A DNA stretch of 64,000 bases. Origin: Nematopogon swammerdamellus (Eukaryota; Arthropoda; Insecta; Lepidoptera; Adelidae). The notes under the pieces are model-generated. The model did not search any database. It saw only the letters and a list, made by a program, of their open reading frames with translations, and had not been told where the DNA came from. How positions within the stretch are numbered: the stretch's first letter is position 1; every line of letters begins with the position of its first letter. The position numbers were made by a program, and so were the translations under genes. This document shows, one piece after another, positions 45,590 through 57,284 of this stretch. The stretch covers positions 9,831,247 to 9,895,246 of the forward strand of contig OX336354.1 in NCBI GenBank assembly GCA_946902875.1, given 5' to 3'.

Positions 45590-45851
45590 AGAAGGCGACT
45601 AAGGGATATGACTCCCTTCTTATATTACTAGGTTAGGTGGTAGGGTTTAACCCGCCCGGGTTGGTACCACCGCACTTAATGAAAGGTCGGTCGAAACGGC
45701 TATGTAAATAGTTTGTGTTTTCCGTCCAGTTGAGTGTAGCCGGCACGACCGAAGGGAAGCACTGACGTGGCACCCATTTCGCCCGGTATTATGGGCTGAC
45801 ATCACGGATGCTGTAGGCGATGTAGCCAACCATGTCAGTTTCCACAACAAA
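45590..45851 (+). mobile_element. Family A SINE, well conserved
   Basis: GGCGACTAAGGGATATGACT (the end of head 2), then TAGGGTTTAACCCGCCCGGG, CAGTTGAGTGTAGCCGGCAC, and the tail to an A-rich end. The 5' part of head 2 is missing. Confidence 0.85.
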
Positions 45852-46321
45852 AAAAACTGATGCTAAAGTAAAATTAAAGAAAACAGTTTTCAATATCCAG
45901 GCTATGACTATCCAAGTGTGTACCACAGCACCCAGTACCACCGTCTGCAGCAGCGGTAACACCAAATGGAGCTTTATTATTTTCTTGCTGTTCTATTGCG
46001 GTTGTATATTGTGTCCGCGCTGAGGACGCTACAAAAACTTGTCTAATTGCGCCTCCGTACTCATGTTTCTCCATAAATAAGACAAAGAAAAAAATGGCAT
46101 GTTCTGAACGTTCTCCGACTATTCTAGATTCCGCATTGGATTTTTCCGTTCTGTCACCATTTTGGATACATTTTTCAGCGTGGGTTTTTCAGTACTGGAA
46201 GGTGAAGAGTGTAGTAGTAGAGATAGTGCTTATGTAAGAATTTTTTTATTATTTATTTTATTATATATTTAATCGAAAACAAAACAAAGCATAATTTACG
46301 AGAATACTTCTACATACATAT
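45852..46321. other. Unrecognised region, possible minus-strand ORF
   Basis: The minus strand at 45874-46074 is open for 66 codons (MEKHEYGGAIRQVFVASSAR, later QQENNKAPFGVTAAADGG). I do not recognise it; it may be a decayed transposon protein segment or a chance frame. Confidence 0.25.
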
Positions 46322-46400
46322 GTACATACCACGCGCTGTATCCCGACAATCGGGGTGAACAGATTAATCGGTGTTGTGCCGCAAGTAATCTTGTAAATTA
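46322..46400 (+). mobile_element. Family C repeat, terminal fragment
   Basis: TACCACGCGCTGTATCCCGA to CAAGTAATCTTGTAAATTAC; only the terminal 80 bp are present. Confidence 0.7.
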
Positions 46401-46494
46401 CTATGACTATTACTAATACTTCTATGACTTTCATATAAAACAATCGAATATAGAGTGAGAAACTCTGTTATATATAAGTCCATACATATGTACA

Positions 46495-46710
46495 TGGCGT
46501 CACGCTGTTTCCCGGTGGGGTAGGCAGAGACAACGGATCTCCACATTCCACGATCCTGACACACCTCTGCTGCCTCTTCCACTCTCATATGCATAATGCA
46601 TGCATGTTCGTCGGTTACGGGTACTACACACTTGACCCTTTTTGAGCACATGCCCAATCTGATTCAGGTACGTGCGTCTAGGGCGACCATTCCCGAACCT
46701 TCCACTCACA
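46495..46710 (-). pseudogene. LINE ORF2 C-terminus (RTE-like)
   Basis: The minus strand reads GNGRPRRTYLNQIGHVLKKG, QVCSTRNRRTCMH and, after a frame change, AEVCQDRGMWRSVVSAYPTG and KQRDA. This resembles a common lepidopteran LINE C-terminus (GRPRxTYxxQI...DRxxWRSVVSAYPTG). Frame-broken. Confidence 0.6.
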
Positions 46711-47649
46711 TTTGCTTATAAGTACATATAGCAGTACTAAAAATATAAATAAATTCATTTCAGATTCGATAGTTCCTCGATATGTTTTTATACAAATGTA
46801 ACCAACCGGTAACCGCTAACTTCTGCAGCGAATGACTAGAATATATATTTTTTAGTTTTGACTGACATAATCATCTAAAAAATGGCTTATTATGCCACCA
46901 CTAAGTGAATCCAAATGTATTTCATTATATTTCATAACTATGTAGATTACATGCGTCAAGTAATTTATAACGTAACAACGTTTATTGCTTGTAATTTAAA
47001 ACGATTAACATTAAAACCAGTCACGGATACCTAATTTGCAATTGAACAATAAAACGACGCACACATTAATTTTTTGTTAAGCGGTATTGCAGTAGTGGGG
47101 TCCATTGCAAACATTTTGTAGAATGTAGTTACGAAGAGAGAGGCGCCCGAATTATGTCAGGCAGGACCATGTGACGTGGAAATCATCCGTTGTCTCTACC
47201 TACCCCACTGGCTGCCCATGCAGGCGTGACTAAGTATGTGTCGTAGGTGTGTGAAATAATGTGTAAATAAATAAAAATCTACACTAGCAAATATACTGTT
47301 TGTACATATGATGTATTCGTCACACGTACTACTTAATCGAATCGCGCAAAATGATTTATTTCGATAATTGAATAAGGTACTATCAGGGATCACCAATTTG
47401 TTATATTGGGGGTCAGTTTAAAAAAATGATAAGGCTGTCTCGATCCGGTTAGTAGATGATGACTGGTGACCAAGATTTAAAATGTCAAAAACAAATAAAA
47501 CTGAAATTATCATTCTATTTTAAATTATGAAGTCTAAATTATTATTTATTGAGGAAATACCTTACTACCAGCACAAAAGTGCCATGGTTGTATCTAAAGC
47601 GAATTGCCCCGCCCGCGCCGGTCCCTACGCCGCGCGACGGCCCACTGTG
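46711..47649. other. Intergenic DNA
   Basis: 47190-47265 (GTTGTCTCTACCTACCCCAC) is a small relic of the LINE tail type at 46495. 47600-47650 is GC-rich. No gene supported. Confidence 0.4.
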
Positions 47650-47824
47650 ACCTGTACGAGATACTACGCTACGCCGCGCCGTGTTCTCCGCATCATTTTG
47701 TATGGAGAAACGAAGTTCGCAAATCTATCACTAGAGGCGCTGCTTCGTTTCTCCATACAAAATGATGCGGAGAACACGGCGTAGCGTAGTACGCGGTGTA
47801 GGTTAAATCTCGTGATTAGGGTAC
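47650..47824. mobile_element. MITE K copy 1, near-perfect palindrome
   Basis: The arms read TACGCCGCGCCGTGTTCTCC then GCATCATTTTGTATGGAGAA and the inverse on the right, around the centre CTATCACTAGAGGCGCTGC. The left arm has lost about 16 bp compared with the copies at 56923. The right end is GTGATTAGGGTA. Confidence 0.8.
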
Positions 47825-47938
47825 TGACCGTCGCGTCTCGTGTCGTCGTCGTCGTCGTCGTCGTTGCTATAGGATAAGCGCAGAGAAGACAAAGCGCATA
47901 GGACATACATAATATACAATCGACCTAACGAGCCTGTA
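47825..47938. repeat. (GTC)n microsatellite and spacer
   Basis: GTCGTCGTCGTCGTCGTCGT at 47843-47864. Confidence 0.5.
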
Positions 47939-48147
47939 GGTCTTTTATTCACAGAACCGGGAAAATGTGGAACGCACTCCCTGCCCATCTATTTCCTCCC
48001 AAGTACAGCCTGTGGTTTTTCAAAAGGGGCGTGAAAAGGCTCCTGTCAGGCCGGAATGGCCGTGCATCACAGAAAGTCCATGGGCATCGTAAGTCACCTA
48101 CTCGTAAATGAAACGATGCCAAATGTCAAACTTTCCATAAAAAAAAA
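47939..48147 (+). mobile_element. Family D LINE, diverged 3' end
   Basis: TTCACAGAACCGGGAAAATG to the A-run. The last third is diverged (CGTAAGTCACCTACTCGTAA). Confidence 0.7.
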
Positions 48148-49492
48148 TTACCAAGGATTTTTATTTTTATTATATTTTTCAGGCATACAAAGTTAAGGTA
48201 TGATTTTTATTGTTTTCTTAAGGTCCAGTGAGTCCACACAAAATAGATCGGCGCGGTCGCGGCGGAGCGAGACCGTCCAAATCCGGACCGCCCCGCCCGC
48301 CATTTGGTGACCACTGTACTATAGTACTTATATATAACCAACCTACGGTTGTTTCCACGGAAGATGAACTTAGCGGTCCGGTTCTAGTGAGTCAAGAAAT
48401 CACATATTTGTGAAAAATCGAGCATCATTAACTTGAGAAAGTAGCGCCTCGGTGTTGGCGAAACAAATATGACGGACGTCGAACCCGGAATGAATCTTGA
48501 TTTTTTGGAAAAAAAAAAATTTTGTGTAACAGTGCACATATAGGTATGTAGATATGCAAATGTTATAGGTATACAATTTTTTCTGCATTCTCCTCGGCAT
48601 TCTCCACAATTAGTAAAACACTATTATACGGCAGTCGGATAGAGGCGACTTCGTCTTAGTTCTATATAGAAGAGCGTATATGAAAAAGTAAAAAAAAATC
48701 TAATTTGTTTTTAATAAAAATATATAATCAAATAAAAAAACGTTTATTGCAGAAATTATTAAAAAAATAATTCAGCCTGACCGTGTAGATTGATTATTTT
48801 AAATTATTTAATTCTTCTAGAAATAAGATAATCTTCACCTATCCCATCCCACCCTTAAATTCTTGAAATCTATTCTTTCACACTATGAAGTTAAAAAAAA
48901 ATTGTTCCACAATGCGAGGTAGGTAAATCGTGCCGTGCGATTCTAGTGTTAACACTTTTGTGGTTTAGGTCTAGCTAGACGAAGACAAGACTGAACACTT
49001 TAGGTGAGTTTTATAGCTCTATTTCGATTCTTGTTTTGTCCAAGTAACTTGGCTATATCCAGACCAACCACGTTATAATACAACCATTATTCTCCAACTA
49101 TCGAGCCAGCCAATATCCCAATTAAACATGCCAGCTATCGTAACAGAGAACCGGATAATAAACTGAGCTATAAACAATAACATTTACTCGCGATCTAAAA
49201 CAATAAAACTAACAACACGTGAAAGCTATCTTAGGAGTAGTTTTTAATTAAAAATATTCTTCTATTATACCGCAATACAAAAGATACATCCACACACGGT
49301 TCATTTGTTAAATAACATTTTAGTTACGTCTGTAAAAAGTATAAAAACGTATCCATCTGACGAGTGTGTGCGTAGTATAAAATGCAACTATGGCGTCTGT
49401 CTGTATATTCGCTTATAACTCTAAAACGGTTTCACCTATTTACATGTGGTGGTTTTCGTTTCATAACTTCACGCTTGTTTCCCCATGGGGTC
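48148..49492. other. Intergenic DNA
   Basis: 48235-48310 is GC-rich (GGCGCGGTCGCGGCGGAGCG) and may be a DNA transposon end. 49365-49450 carries a (CTGT)-linked LINE phrase. No gene supported. Confidence 0.35.
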
Positions 49493-49619
49493 AGTCAGTC
49501 AGCGTGTATGCGTCCACTGCTGCATATACGCCTCTCCAATTTTCATCCAATCCTCCCGGCCTGCGGCGGTGCGGCCCCACTCCTTTCCGCCGACGCGACG
49601 TACTTGAGACGTAAGCTAA
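49493..49619 (-). pseudogene. Family I LINE end, short copy
   Basis: The minus strand reads KGVGPHRRRPGGLDENWRGV then YAAVDAYTLTD and a short CTGA tract. It abuts the 3' end of the next family-I copy, so the two are in direct tandem or nested. Confidence 0.65.
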
Positions 49620-50062
49620 AAGTGGTCTACTTAAACATGTTTCTACTGCGGCCAATTGTGTGCACTGCACCATGCGATCTCGCTGATGTGCAGTCAGTCG
49701 CAGTCAGTCAGTCAGTCAGCGTGTCCACGTCCACTGCTGCACATACGCCTCTTCGATTTTCCACCAGCCCTCCCGGCCTTCAGCGGTGTCTTTGTTCCAC
49801 CTGGCGGGTGGTCTTCCCACGATCAGTTTTCCTGTCCACGGCCGCCTGTGTAGGACACGATTACTGGAACGCTAGTCGTATCTTTGACTGACGTGCCCAG
49901 CCCGCTGCCACTTGAGCTTAACCACCCGGTGTCCAATATCGAATTCTTTGGGACGTCGGCGGATTGCCTCGTTACGCACCATATCACTTAGCGATATTCC
50001 CAACTTGGCTCGCTCCATTACTCGCTGGGCAACTTTCAACTTCAACCTTTGGACATGGGCGA
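49620..50062 (-). pseudogene. Family I (RTE-like) LINE end
   Basis: Same order as 45010-45480: ORF2 C-terminus pieces, a CTGA tract (CAGT on plus, 49693-49719), then the 75-bp 3' segment (GGTCTACTTAAACATGTTTC on plus). The GRPPxRW region is partly deleted. Frame-broken. Confidence 0.7.
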
Positions 50063-50810
50063 CTGTCAGTGTCTACGTTTCACGCACCCGCACGTCATAA
50101 CCGGGAGTACGCACTGGTTACAAATGTCGCATGGGGTAGACAGAGACAAGAGTTTCCAAGTGGAGCTTCGCGGACATTTTCATACAGGAACCAGATAATA
50201 CCTCTAAAGCCGCGTTCATCATACTTTTCATACATGTTAGGTTAGGTTCCTACCAATGCTCGGAATCAATCATTCTTCTGAATGGTTAGGGGCTATAATA
50301 TAACGCTATAGTAAAAAATTGCAGAGTCTGAGTACTAGAGTTGAAAATGATTGAACCAAGTCAGTCAAGTTCAGCTTTTAACGCGAGCGGAGCCAAGGCA
50401 TATCTAGTAAAATAATAAAAGTATTAAATTCTCTGTCTGGAAGTACCGAAACACCGTTACCATCGATTGAGCTTCGAAACAATAAAATTAAACTCCCAAA
50501 AGTAGACTCCGGCGTGTTGTAAAACGCTTATAAATCATTACAAAATACAATTATTCGAATCGTACGAAATTATACACATAGGGTAATTAAAACTGGTAAT
50601 AATTCATAAATGTGTCAATTAATAACAAACACAGGCGGCCACCTACAGCAACGCATTATTCAATGTCTTTGAATTGAGAAACCATTTTTCTTAAATTGTG
50701 TGTGTATCAGTTCAGTGAATCCTGGTTTGGAAAAAGAAAGTAATGTTCAGTATAATTTTTTGAACTCTCTGTCACAATATGCGATACAATTATTTTACAA
50801 ATCATAAACA
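50063..50810. other. Intergenic DNA
   Basis: 50375-50400 (TAACGCGAGCGGAGCCAAGG) is a reverse fragment of the CCCGCGGCTTCG repeat. Nothing else recognised. Confidence 0.4.
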
Positions 50811-50932
50811 TGTCCGGCACGACCGAAGGGAAGGCTGACGCGGCACCAAGATCACCCGGTGTTATGGGCTGACATCACGGGAGTTGTAGGTGATGTAGCC
50901 AACCGTGTCAGTTTCCATAAAAAAAAAAAAAC
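50811..50932 (+). mobile_element. Family A SINE tail
   Basis: GTCCGGCACGACCGAAGGGA to a 12-bp A-run (50919-50930). Confidence 0.85.
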
Positions 50933-51654
50933 ATGTTATAAGACTTTTTTGCTTATATTATTTGTAAAAGCTCCACGCTGAAAAAAATATTAAATTATTA
51001 AATTGTTAAAAGTTGTTAAAAGTCATTCATAGATATGGTTGATTAATATATGAGCACAGATGAGATACTAAATAGTTACTACGTATGGGTTAAACTTGCC
51101 AATAAAAATAAAAGCATTCCTTATGAGGATAAATAGTGAAAAAGTTTAATGGCATCCACCTAAATGTCTACATTCAATGATCGATTGTGAACGCCCTAAT
51201 TAAAAAGAAAGAGAAAAATCTACGAATTAAATATTTAAAAATCGAATGGAACGAATCAGACGTGCGTATCGAGCTCAGGATAACGCCTTCAAACAGAGAC
51301 ATCAAGATTATTAAATAATTTGGTCGTGAATAATAATAATAATGTTATTAAATTATAGTATTCTTTTAATGGTTTTTATTCCCTATCTATTTTATACCTA
51401 TCTATTTAATCTATGTATCTAATTTAAAAATAGGTATAACACGTTTACCTTGTGATAACTTCAGTGAAATTGATTTGCATATTCATATGATTACTTCGTT
51501 AATCCACAATAAAAAAAAATTCTAGAGGCACACCAGCAATTACATGATATCAAAGCAGCTCCTTGCCTAACGGTAAAATACTTTGCATGTCTTGCTTGAA
51601 TTTGTGAACTTTGAAGCATTGAACCTAGTCCCGACAAGGCTTATAGTATACATA
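50933..51654. other. AT-rich stretch, nothing recognised
   Basis: No feature seen. Confidence 0.45.
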
Positions 51655-51825
51655 TAATAGCTTTTGCCCGTGACTTCGCTCGCATAGCCTATGTCCACCC
51701 TTAAGGTTCATTCAAAATATTGGTCAAAGCATTTTTAAAATCGGATGAGTATTTTGTGGAGATTACCTACATCCCTACATCCAAACTTACAAACTTTACC
51801 ACTTTATAATATTAGTGTAGATATT
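51655..51825 (+). repeat. Dispersed 'GCCCGTGACTTCGCTCGC' repeat
   Basis: Starts AATAGCTTTTGCCCGTGACT and ends CTTTATAATATTAGTGTAGA, the usual start and end of this repeat. Short copy of about 170 bp. Confidence 0.6.
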
Positions 51826-51875
51826 AATGATGTGGAGTATTATGGAGCATTAACTAAAAAGGCTACCGATGTATA

Positions 51876-52464
51876 GGGTTTTTCAATAGGAACGCTTGAA
51901 CTTTGACAGCGTATAGCGGCCATCTTGGAAAAGTGACAGCTGTCAAATTTGGCAGGAATACATATTTAGTCGTGACATTTCACCATGGAACGCTACACGC
52001 TTAAACAACGCGTAGAAATTGTTAAAATTTATTATCAAAATCAGTTCTCTGTTCGCCTAACATTCCGTCCTAACATTCGTCCTTCCGTAACATTTGTCAT
52101 CTTGCGTGGTGGCGACATCAACTGGCCACCGAGATCGTGTGACTTAACACCGCTCGACTACTTTTTGTGGGGCTACGTGAAATCTCTGGTGTATGCAGAC
52201 GAACCACAGACAATTGCCGCCCTGGAGGCCAACATAACTCGCGTTCTTCATGAAATTGAGCCCCGTTAATGCGAAGATGTCGTCCAAAATTGTTCCACCA
52301 GGATACACCACCTAAAACGAAGTCGCGGCAGCCATTTGGCTGAAATTTATTCCATGCATAATGTCATCGAATGTCCTTTAAAATAAAATAAAAGTTGTGG
52401 CTATATCACATAAACAGGTTGTTTTATTTAATTTCAAAGTTCGATCGCTCTTAATGAAAAACCC
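51876..52464 (+). mobile_element. Internally deleted mariner/Tc1-type transposon
   Basis: Imperfect ~30-bp terminal inverted repeats: GGGTTTTTCAATAGGAACGC at the left and GGGTTTTTCATTAAGAGCGA read inward from the right, both followed by a GAACTTTG-type end. The left flank is TA; the right flank is AG. The interior holds a 94-codon remnant of the transposase (51985-52269). Its own transposase cannot be functional. Confidence 0.8.
51985..52269 (+). pseudogene. Transposase remnant, N- and C-terminus joined
   Basis: An open frame of 94 codons starts MERYTLKQRVEIVKIYYQNQ (N-terminal helix-turn-helix start), changes near residue 24 and continues INWPPRSCDLTPLDYFLWGY then VKSLVYADEPQTIAALEANI. PRSCDLTPLDYFLWG is the block holding the third acidic residue of the DDE/D site; the first two acidic motifs and the DNA-binding remainder are deleted. 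TAA stops it at 52267-52269, while readable sequence (CEDVVQNCSTRIHHLKRSRG) continues in frame, so there was a nonsense mutation as well as the internal deletion. The gene normally encodes about 340 residues in this superfamily. Confidence 0.75.
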
Positions 52465-54290
52465 AGTTCGTATTTTCCGTTCCGTACAATATATTTTTTA
52501 AGTAAGTAATCCGGTGTGTGTAGCTCAGTCAAACAAAAGGGCCAAAACACATGCTCCGACAGGTCAATATCATCTCCGAGATCGTGACATACACGAGGCT
52601 TCCATTAGGATGGCTGGTTATACTGGACTAGAGGAGAATATAGGTGAGGCCGGTATTTTGCCATCTTTCATCCAGTACAGTGGTATCTACCCAATTCCAC
52701 GGCCAGGAATAAAATAAGGTAGGTACTCTGAGATGACACTTCGCGTCTGCCGAAAGTTGTCATTATCTCAAAAAGTCCAGTAGTGGTTATATTTCGTATT
52801 TATTTATTTCACCCATAAGCCCAATTAAAAGTATGTTCAGACAGTTATCGGCACATATTAATATAAATATTTTTCACTGCTCTATAATCTCACTCTCTAG
52901 CAAAGAGCGGCACCTGCTCCCGCGCAGCTTTACCTCTGTGTTAGTGACAACTACAGGTTGATCCCTATTCGTACACACACACACTCACACTGGCGCGTGC
53001 ACGAGATCGCATTCTCACCAATACAGAAGCAATTTACTCGCAGAAAACGTATACGGATACAGACCGCACACTCTCTACTGAATCTTGATGTACTGATACA
53101 AGCCACTCACATTACGATAGTTGTTGATTTATGCTAGCTATGAACATAAAACGGGTGAGTAAATGTGAATGAAGAATTGCTTTAGAAATGTGAGTGTGTG
53201 GAGTTTCGCAAGGCATTTTCATTGTTGTGCGTGTGTGTGTGTGAGGGATCGGTTAGTTGTGTGTAACCGTTGTTCGTGCGTGGATAACCCCGCCATAGTA
53301 GTACAGGCTTTCGTATGGCTAAAGCACTTGTATCTATGTAGTAATTTGAATGTGAAATGATTGCTGGCGTTATGGCGTAACAAAAAAAAAACCTATCATA
53401 ATCTTTCGAGAAAAAAAAATCGTTCATTCTTTCCTGTGAATGATTTTTTCTTTAAATTTTCTCAGGCATCATAGCTTTTATATTCCTGGTTCTGACCAAT
53501 TTATCTAAAAATGTATTTTAAATAAAAATTTAAAATAAAATGTACGAACAAATTATCAAAAAAACTTTTGTCGCCAGCTCATTGTTTAATCCCTTAAATA
53601 CACCCTTTACCACATCCCAAAGGTTTGCTATAACATAATGCAGATCTGCATTAAGCCGACGTTTTGTACCTTATTTTATGGTAAAATCGTGAAGTGAAGA
53701 AGGGATGTACAATAAACAATAAATACAAATTATTCTCACAGATACACAATACACATCCGAATAGGTACATCATTTCCCCATGCGTATCGGTTGATCGGTC
53801 CCGGAGTAGTGGGTTGATTAGTGGAGTGAAGACGGAAGTGGAGAAGCTGTCGGAATGCGGTTAATGAGTTCGCGCTCAAACGCCGCCTTTTTATAGCTCA
53901 TCGTAAAACCTATCGATACTGGTGCACTAATTCTGTGGAGATGACACATTAATTTATTAGAAACGAATTATGATTCAATTTATATTGTATGATTCGCTAC
54001 ACATTTTATTAATTAAGTTATTTTGTTTTAATCAAATTTCTTTTAATAAATTTTATTAAATGCTTTGTTATTTTTGTCCAAATAAATAATAAACCTTTTA
54101 AATAGAAAACAATAAATAAAACATTTTGAAAAGTGTCCATAGCAAAACGTTCCGAGATCAATTGTTATCAGGCTGAATTCAGAAAAAAATATATCATAAT
54201 TTTTTTTGTTCCTATAGATTCCACGAAGCGAATGCACAACTGCACGACAACATTCCATATATTTAAAATTGACAAAATCTGTATACACAG
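52465..54290. other. Intergenic DNA with CA/GT repeats
   Basis: Short (CA)n at 52973-53000 and (GT)n at 53225-53243. 53620-53700 holds a LINE-tail relic (CCACATCCCAAAGGTTTGCT) like 37795 and 57808. No gene supported. Confidence 0.4.
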
Positions 54291-54478
54291 ACCACACACT
54301 GTATCCCGACAATCGGGGCAAGCAGAGTAATCAGTGTTGTTCTGCAAGAATTCTGATAAATTACACCGACCACCACGTTTAGCAAGACAAGATAATCCTA
54401 AAACATCAAGTAAGGCACGAAGACCCACCTTCTGCATGACTCGGTGAAAGGACCGAGCCAAGGAGAGAGGTGGCTATA
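54291..54478 (+). mobile_element. Family C repeat, partial
   Basis: CCACACACTGTATCCCGACA, the near-palindrome, ACTCGGTGAAAGGACCGAGC and GGAGAGAGGTGGCTA. An internal piece and the shared head are missing. Confidence 0.75.
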
Positions 54479-55251
54479 CTGAACTTCCATAAATTTCCAT
54501 AATTGATCTTTCCAAGTGGCATGTCCTCAAAGTGTGCCTAGGTATACGTTACCTACTCCATGGTACAACCAGGGCGAACGAGCGACAATTGTAATTGTCT
54601 TAAGAAATTATCGCGGCTTTCTGTGGGAAATGAGCGTTTATGAAGGGAAAGCTTTCGTTATTGAGATTCTTATCTTAGCTTTAGTTGCGTTTTGTATAGT
54701 AATTGAGATTAATTCCTGTGGATGAAATGTGGTCAACTATTCTGTTGAATAGTTGATAATTTGAAATGACATTGGAATAATTTTGGTTTATTATTTTATT
54801 ATTTATTTTCATTCTCTAGATATTTCTCATCCATGAAATAACATGACCATTTATAATAATTTTTTTAAATCTTAAAATTATTTTAGATATTTTTCATTAT
54901 TATTTATTGTAATGTAATCCGATATGGGCGGTATTTTCACCGTTTTCTGGTGGAAATTAGTTCATTTTATATTCTAGTATCAACAAATACATCATACCAT
55001 TTCTCTGGCGGAATAAAGTGCTATGCCGGTAACAATTCCTATGAATTCTTGTCCGGCTACACTGAACAGAACATACCTACAGAAAAACGTTAAACTATTA
55101 TTATTTATTACACTGTAGTAGTCCGTTTCCACTGATTTTATTCAGTACAGTGATACCATAGACCACTTGAGTAGGTTAGACGGGAAAAAGAGAGGCGTGG
55201 TCGTAGCGCCTATTATTACATACGAGGAGCGCGACGGAACGACTCAATGCA
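54479..55251. other. AT-rich DNA with a decayed family A SINE
   Basis: 54995-55190 (GTCCGGCTACACTGAACAGA, TTTATTCAGTACAGTGATAC) looks like a very old minus-strand family-A body. Nothing else recognised. Confidence 0.4.
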
Positions 55252-55884
55252 GTTTTTAGGTTTCCGTATCCCAGACGGAAGCCTATTACTAAGACTCCGT
55301 CGTCCGTCCGTCCGTTCGTCCGTCCGTCCGAGGGCTGTATCTCTTGAACCGTAATAGGTAGCCCGTTGAAACTTTCACAGAATATGCGTTACTATGGCGG
55401 ATGAAACAACAAATACGAAAAATAAGAAAAAGTTAAAAATTAAGGGGGCTCCCATACAAGAAACATTTTATTAAAATAGATTAGTCACACTATTTAATAA
55501 CAGATGGCACAAACGACTTATATACATTGCATGCATTGTTAGGTGCTGTCATTTTCCCACCGTAAGGTGCTATAGACCGAATTGAGGCGTCTCCAAAAGA
55601 TAGACGCTTCTTAATCTTTGGTCGTTCCAAAAAAATAATTTTCAGAAGTTTGATGTTTGACAGATCACTTTAAAAAAATAAAGTGACGTTACTATGGTAA
55701 CAGCTGTCAGTGGGCAAACATGAGACCTGTCATACATAACATAAACATAATAATGATACGTCATTGAATATATCTGATAAATTCAAATTCGAAGACGGAG
55801 CGGATGGATAGGCGGATATTATTGATAGCGGATAGATACGGAAACCTTCGCGCGTGAGTAAAACTCGCACTTGACAGATTTTCC
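55252..55884 (+). repeat. Family H repeat with a 250-bp insertion
   Basis: The 5' part (GGTTTCCGTATCCCAGACGG to CATTGCATGCATTGTT) and the 3' part (GATAGCGGATAGATACGGAA to ACTCGCACTTGACAGATTTT) match the full-length H copies. About 250 bp of unrelated sequence (55541-55790) lies between them. Confidence 0.75.
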
Positions 55885-56514
55885 ATATTACAGACTAAAA
55901 TATCGCCAATCAAATAAATAGTCGTCGTGAATTCAACATCATAGTGCCGCTGTTATATGGGCATTCCAGCCTACTCATTATTCCGTCGTGAAAACCTAGG
56001 TGAACATAATTCTATTTTATACAGAGCTAAGGGATATACAGTTTTTAAAAGAATATTTTGTGCTCATGACTCTCAAATTATGCATTTTCGTGCTTACTCC
56101 TTACGTAAAGAATCGTGTAAAGACACCTGACTTACTTAACTCCATAAATAGCTACGAAAAAAGTAGCTTACGTTCCAACCGAGCTGGAGACGTATTCAAT
56201 TTACAAATATTTTAAATAATTTAATAACACAGGCGCGAAAAATATGCCACAAAAAAATAAAACGGTGGCCACCATGAAAACATACAAATCGGCGGCCACG
56301 CGCCTTCACGGCTCGTTAACCGGCGGCATAGCTACGAAGTGTGAACGACGCTTAATTGCGCGTGTAAACTGCAATCAATTGTTTACATTGTAGGTAGGGG
56401 CAGTTTGGCTGTAGCAGAACGGAGTTGACTATATAGTAGGGTAGAGTTAACATAGTTTTCCAATTTTTAGAAAATTGTAACAATAGGAAAGCGGAGAAAC
56501 TGCAGATAGCTATC
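55885..56514. other. Intergenic DNA
   Basis: 56270-56350 is GC-richer (AATCGGCGGCCACGCGCCTT) and may be a DNA transposon end. No gene supported. Confidence 0.35.
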
Positions 56515-56612
56515 GCGCCAAGGTGAGAGGTGGATATCCTGTCACCCTGTAGCACGGCATCTTGTCCTTGTTCCTTATTCGCCATTTACGACACGGGGGG
56601 GGGGTTATTTTA
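56515..56612 (+). mobile_element. Family C repeat, short fragment
   Basis: CGCCAAGGTGAGAGGTGGAT to TTCGCCATTTACGACACGG, running into a G-run. Only the head-proximal part is present. Confidence 0.65.
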
Positions 56613-56716
56613 TTTTAACCCACACAGTACAGAGTGATCATAACAGAGAGTACTAACATAGTCTCTTTAAACTATGGTACTAGCCTAGTACCATAGTTTC
56701 AACAGTACTAGTACTA
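56613..56716. other. Spacer with short inverted repeat
   Basis: AAACTATGGTACTAGCCTAG next to TACCATAGTTT forms an inverted repeat (56669-56699). Confidence 0.4.
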
Positions 56717-56922
56717 CTAAGCTATCCTTACCGTCAATATAAGACGTTTGAAAACCCCCAGGTTCGGATTCGGGAAACACTCGCCGGAAGACAGTTTCAC
56801 ACCCTAGGGGTACGATAAAAAACCGGTTTTGAGAATCGATGTGTTCTCAAAAGCGCAATGTCAACAACAAAAGGATGCTCGCTCAGCCTCTCTGCGACAA
56901 GTGCTCCGGAAATATTAAACTA
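56717..56922 (-). mobile_element. Family E LINE, decayed
   Basis: Reverse of the ORF2 tail region: AAGACGTTTGAAAACCCCCA, GGGAAACACTCGCCGGAAGA, CACACCCTAGGGGTACGAT and AACAACAAAAGGATGCTCGC. The terminal part is missing. Confidence 0.7.
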
Positions 56923-57284
56923 GGGTACAGTACCCATATCACGAGATTTAACCTACACCGCGTACTACGCTACGCCGTGTTCTCCGCATCATTTTGTATG
57001 GAGAAACGAAGTTCACAAATCTATCACAAAAGGCGGTGCTTCGATTCTCCATACAAAATGATGCGGAGAACACGGCGTAGCGTAGGGTACAGTACCCTAA
57101 TAACAAGATTTAACTTACACCGCGTACTACGCTACGCCGCCGTGTTCTCCGTATAATTTTGTATGGAGGAACGAAGTTCGCAAATCTATCACTAGAGGCG
57201 CTGCTCCGTTTCTCCATACAAAATGATGAGGAGAACACAGCGTAGCGGAGTACGCGGTGAAGGTTAAATCTCGTGATTAGGGTA
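56923..57284. mobile_element. MITE K copies 2 and 3, head to tail
   Basis: Copy 2 (56923-57084) and copy 3 (57085-57284) both start GGGTACAGTACCC. Each is a palindrome with the arm motif TGTTCTCCGCATCATTTTGT (one change in copy 3). Copy 2 lacks the last ~35 bp of its right arm and passes directly into copy 3. Confidence 0.8.

Noticed and set aside
49382..49891. 169-codon plus-strand frame
   Set aside because: It runs antisense through two family-I LINE ends and their CAGT tracts.
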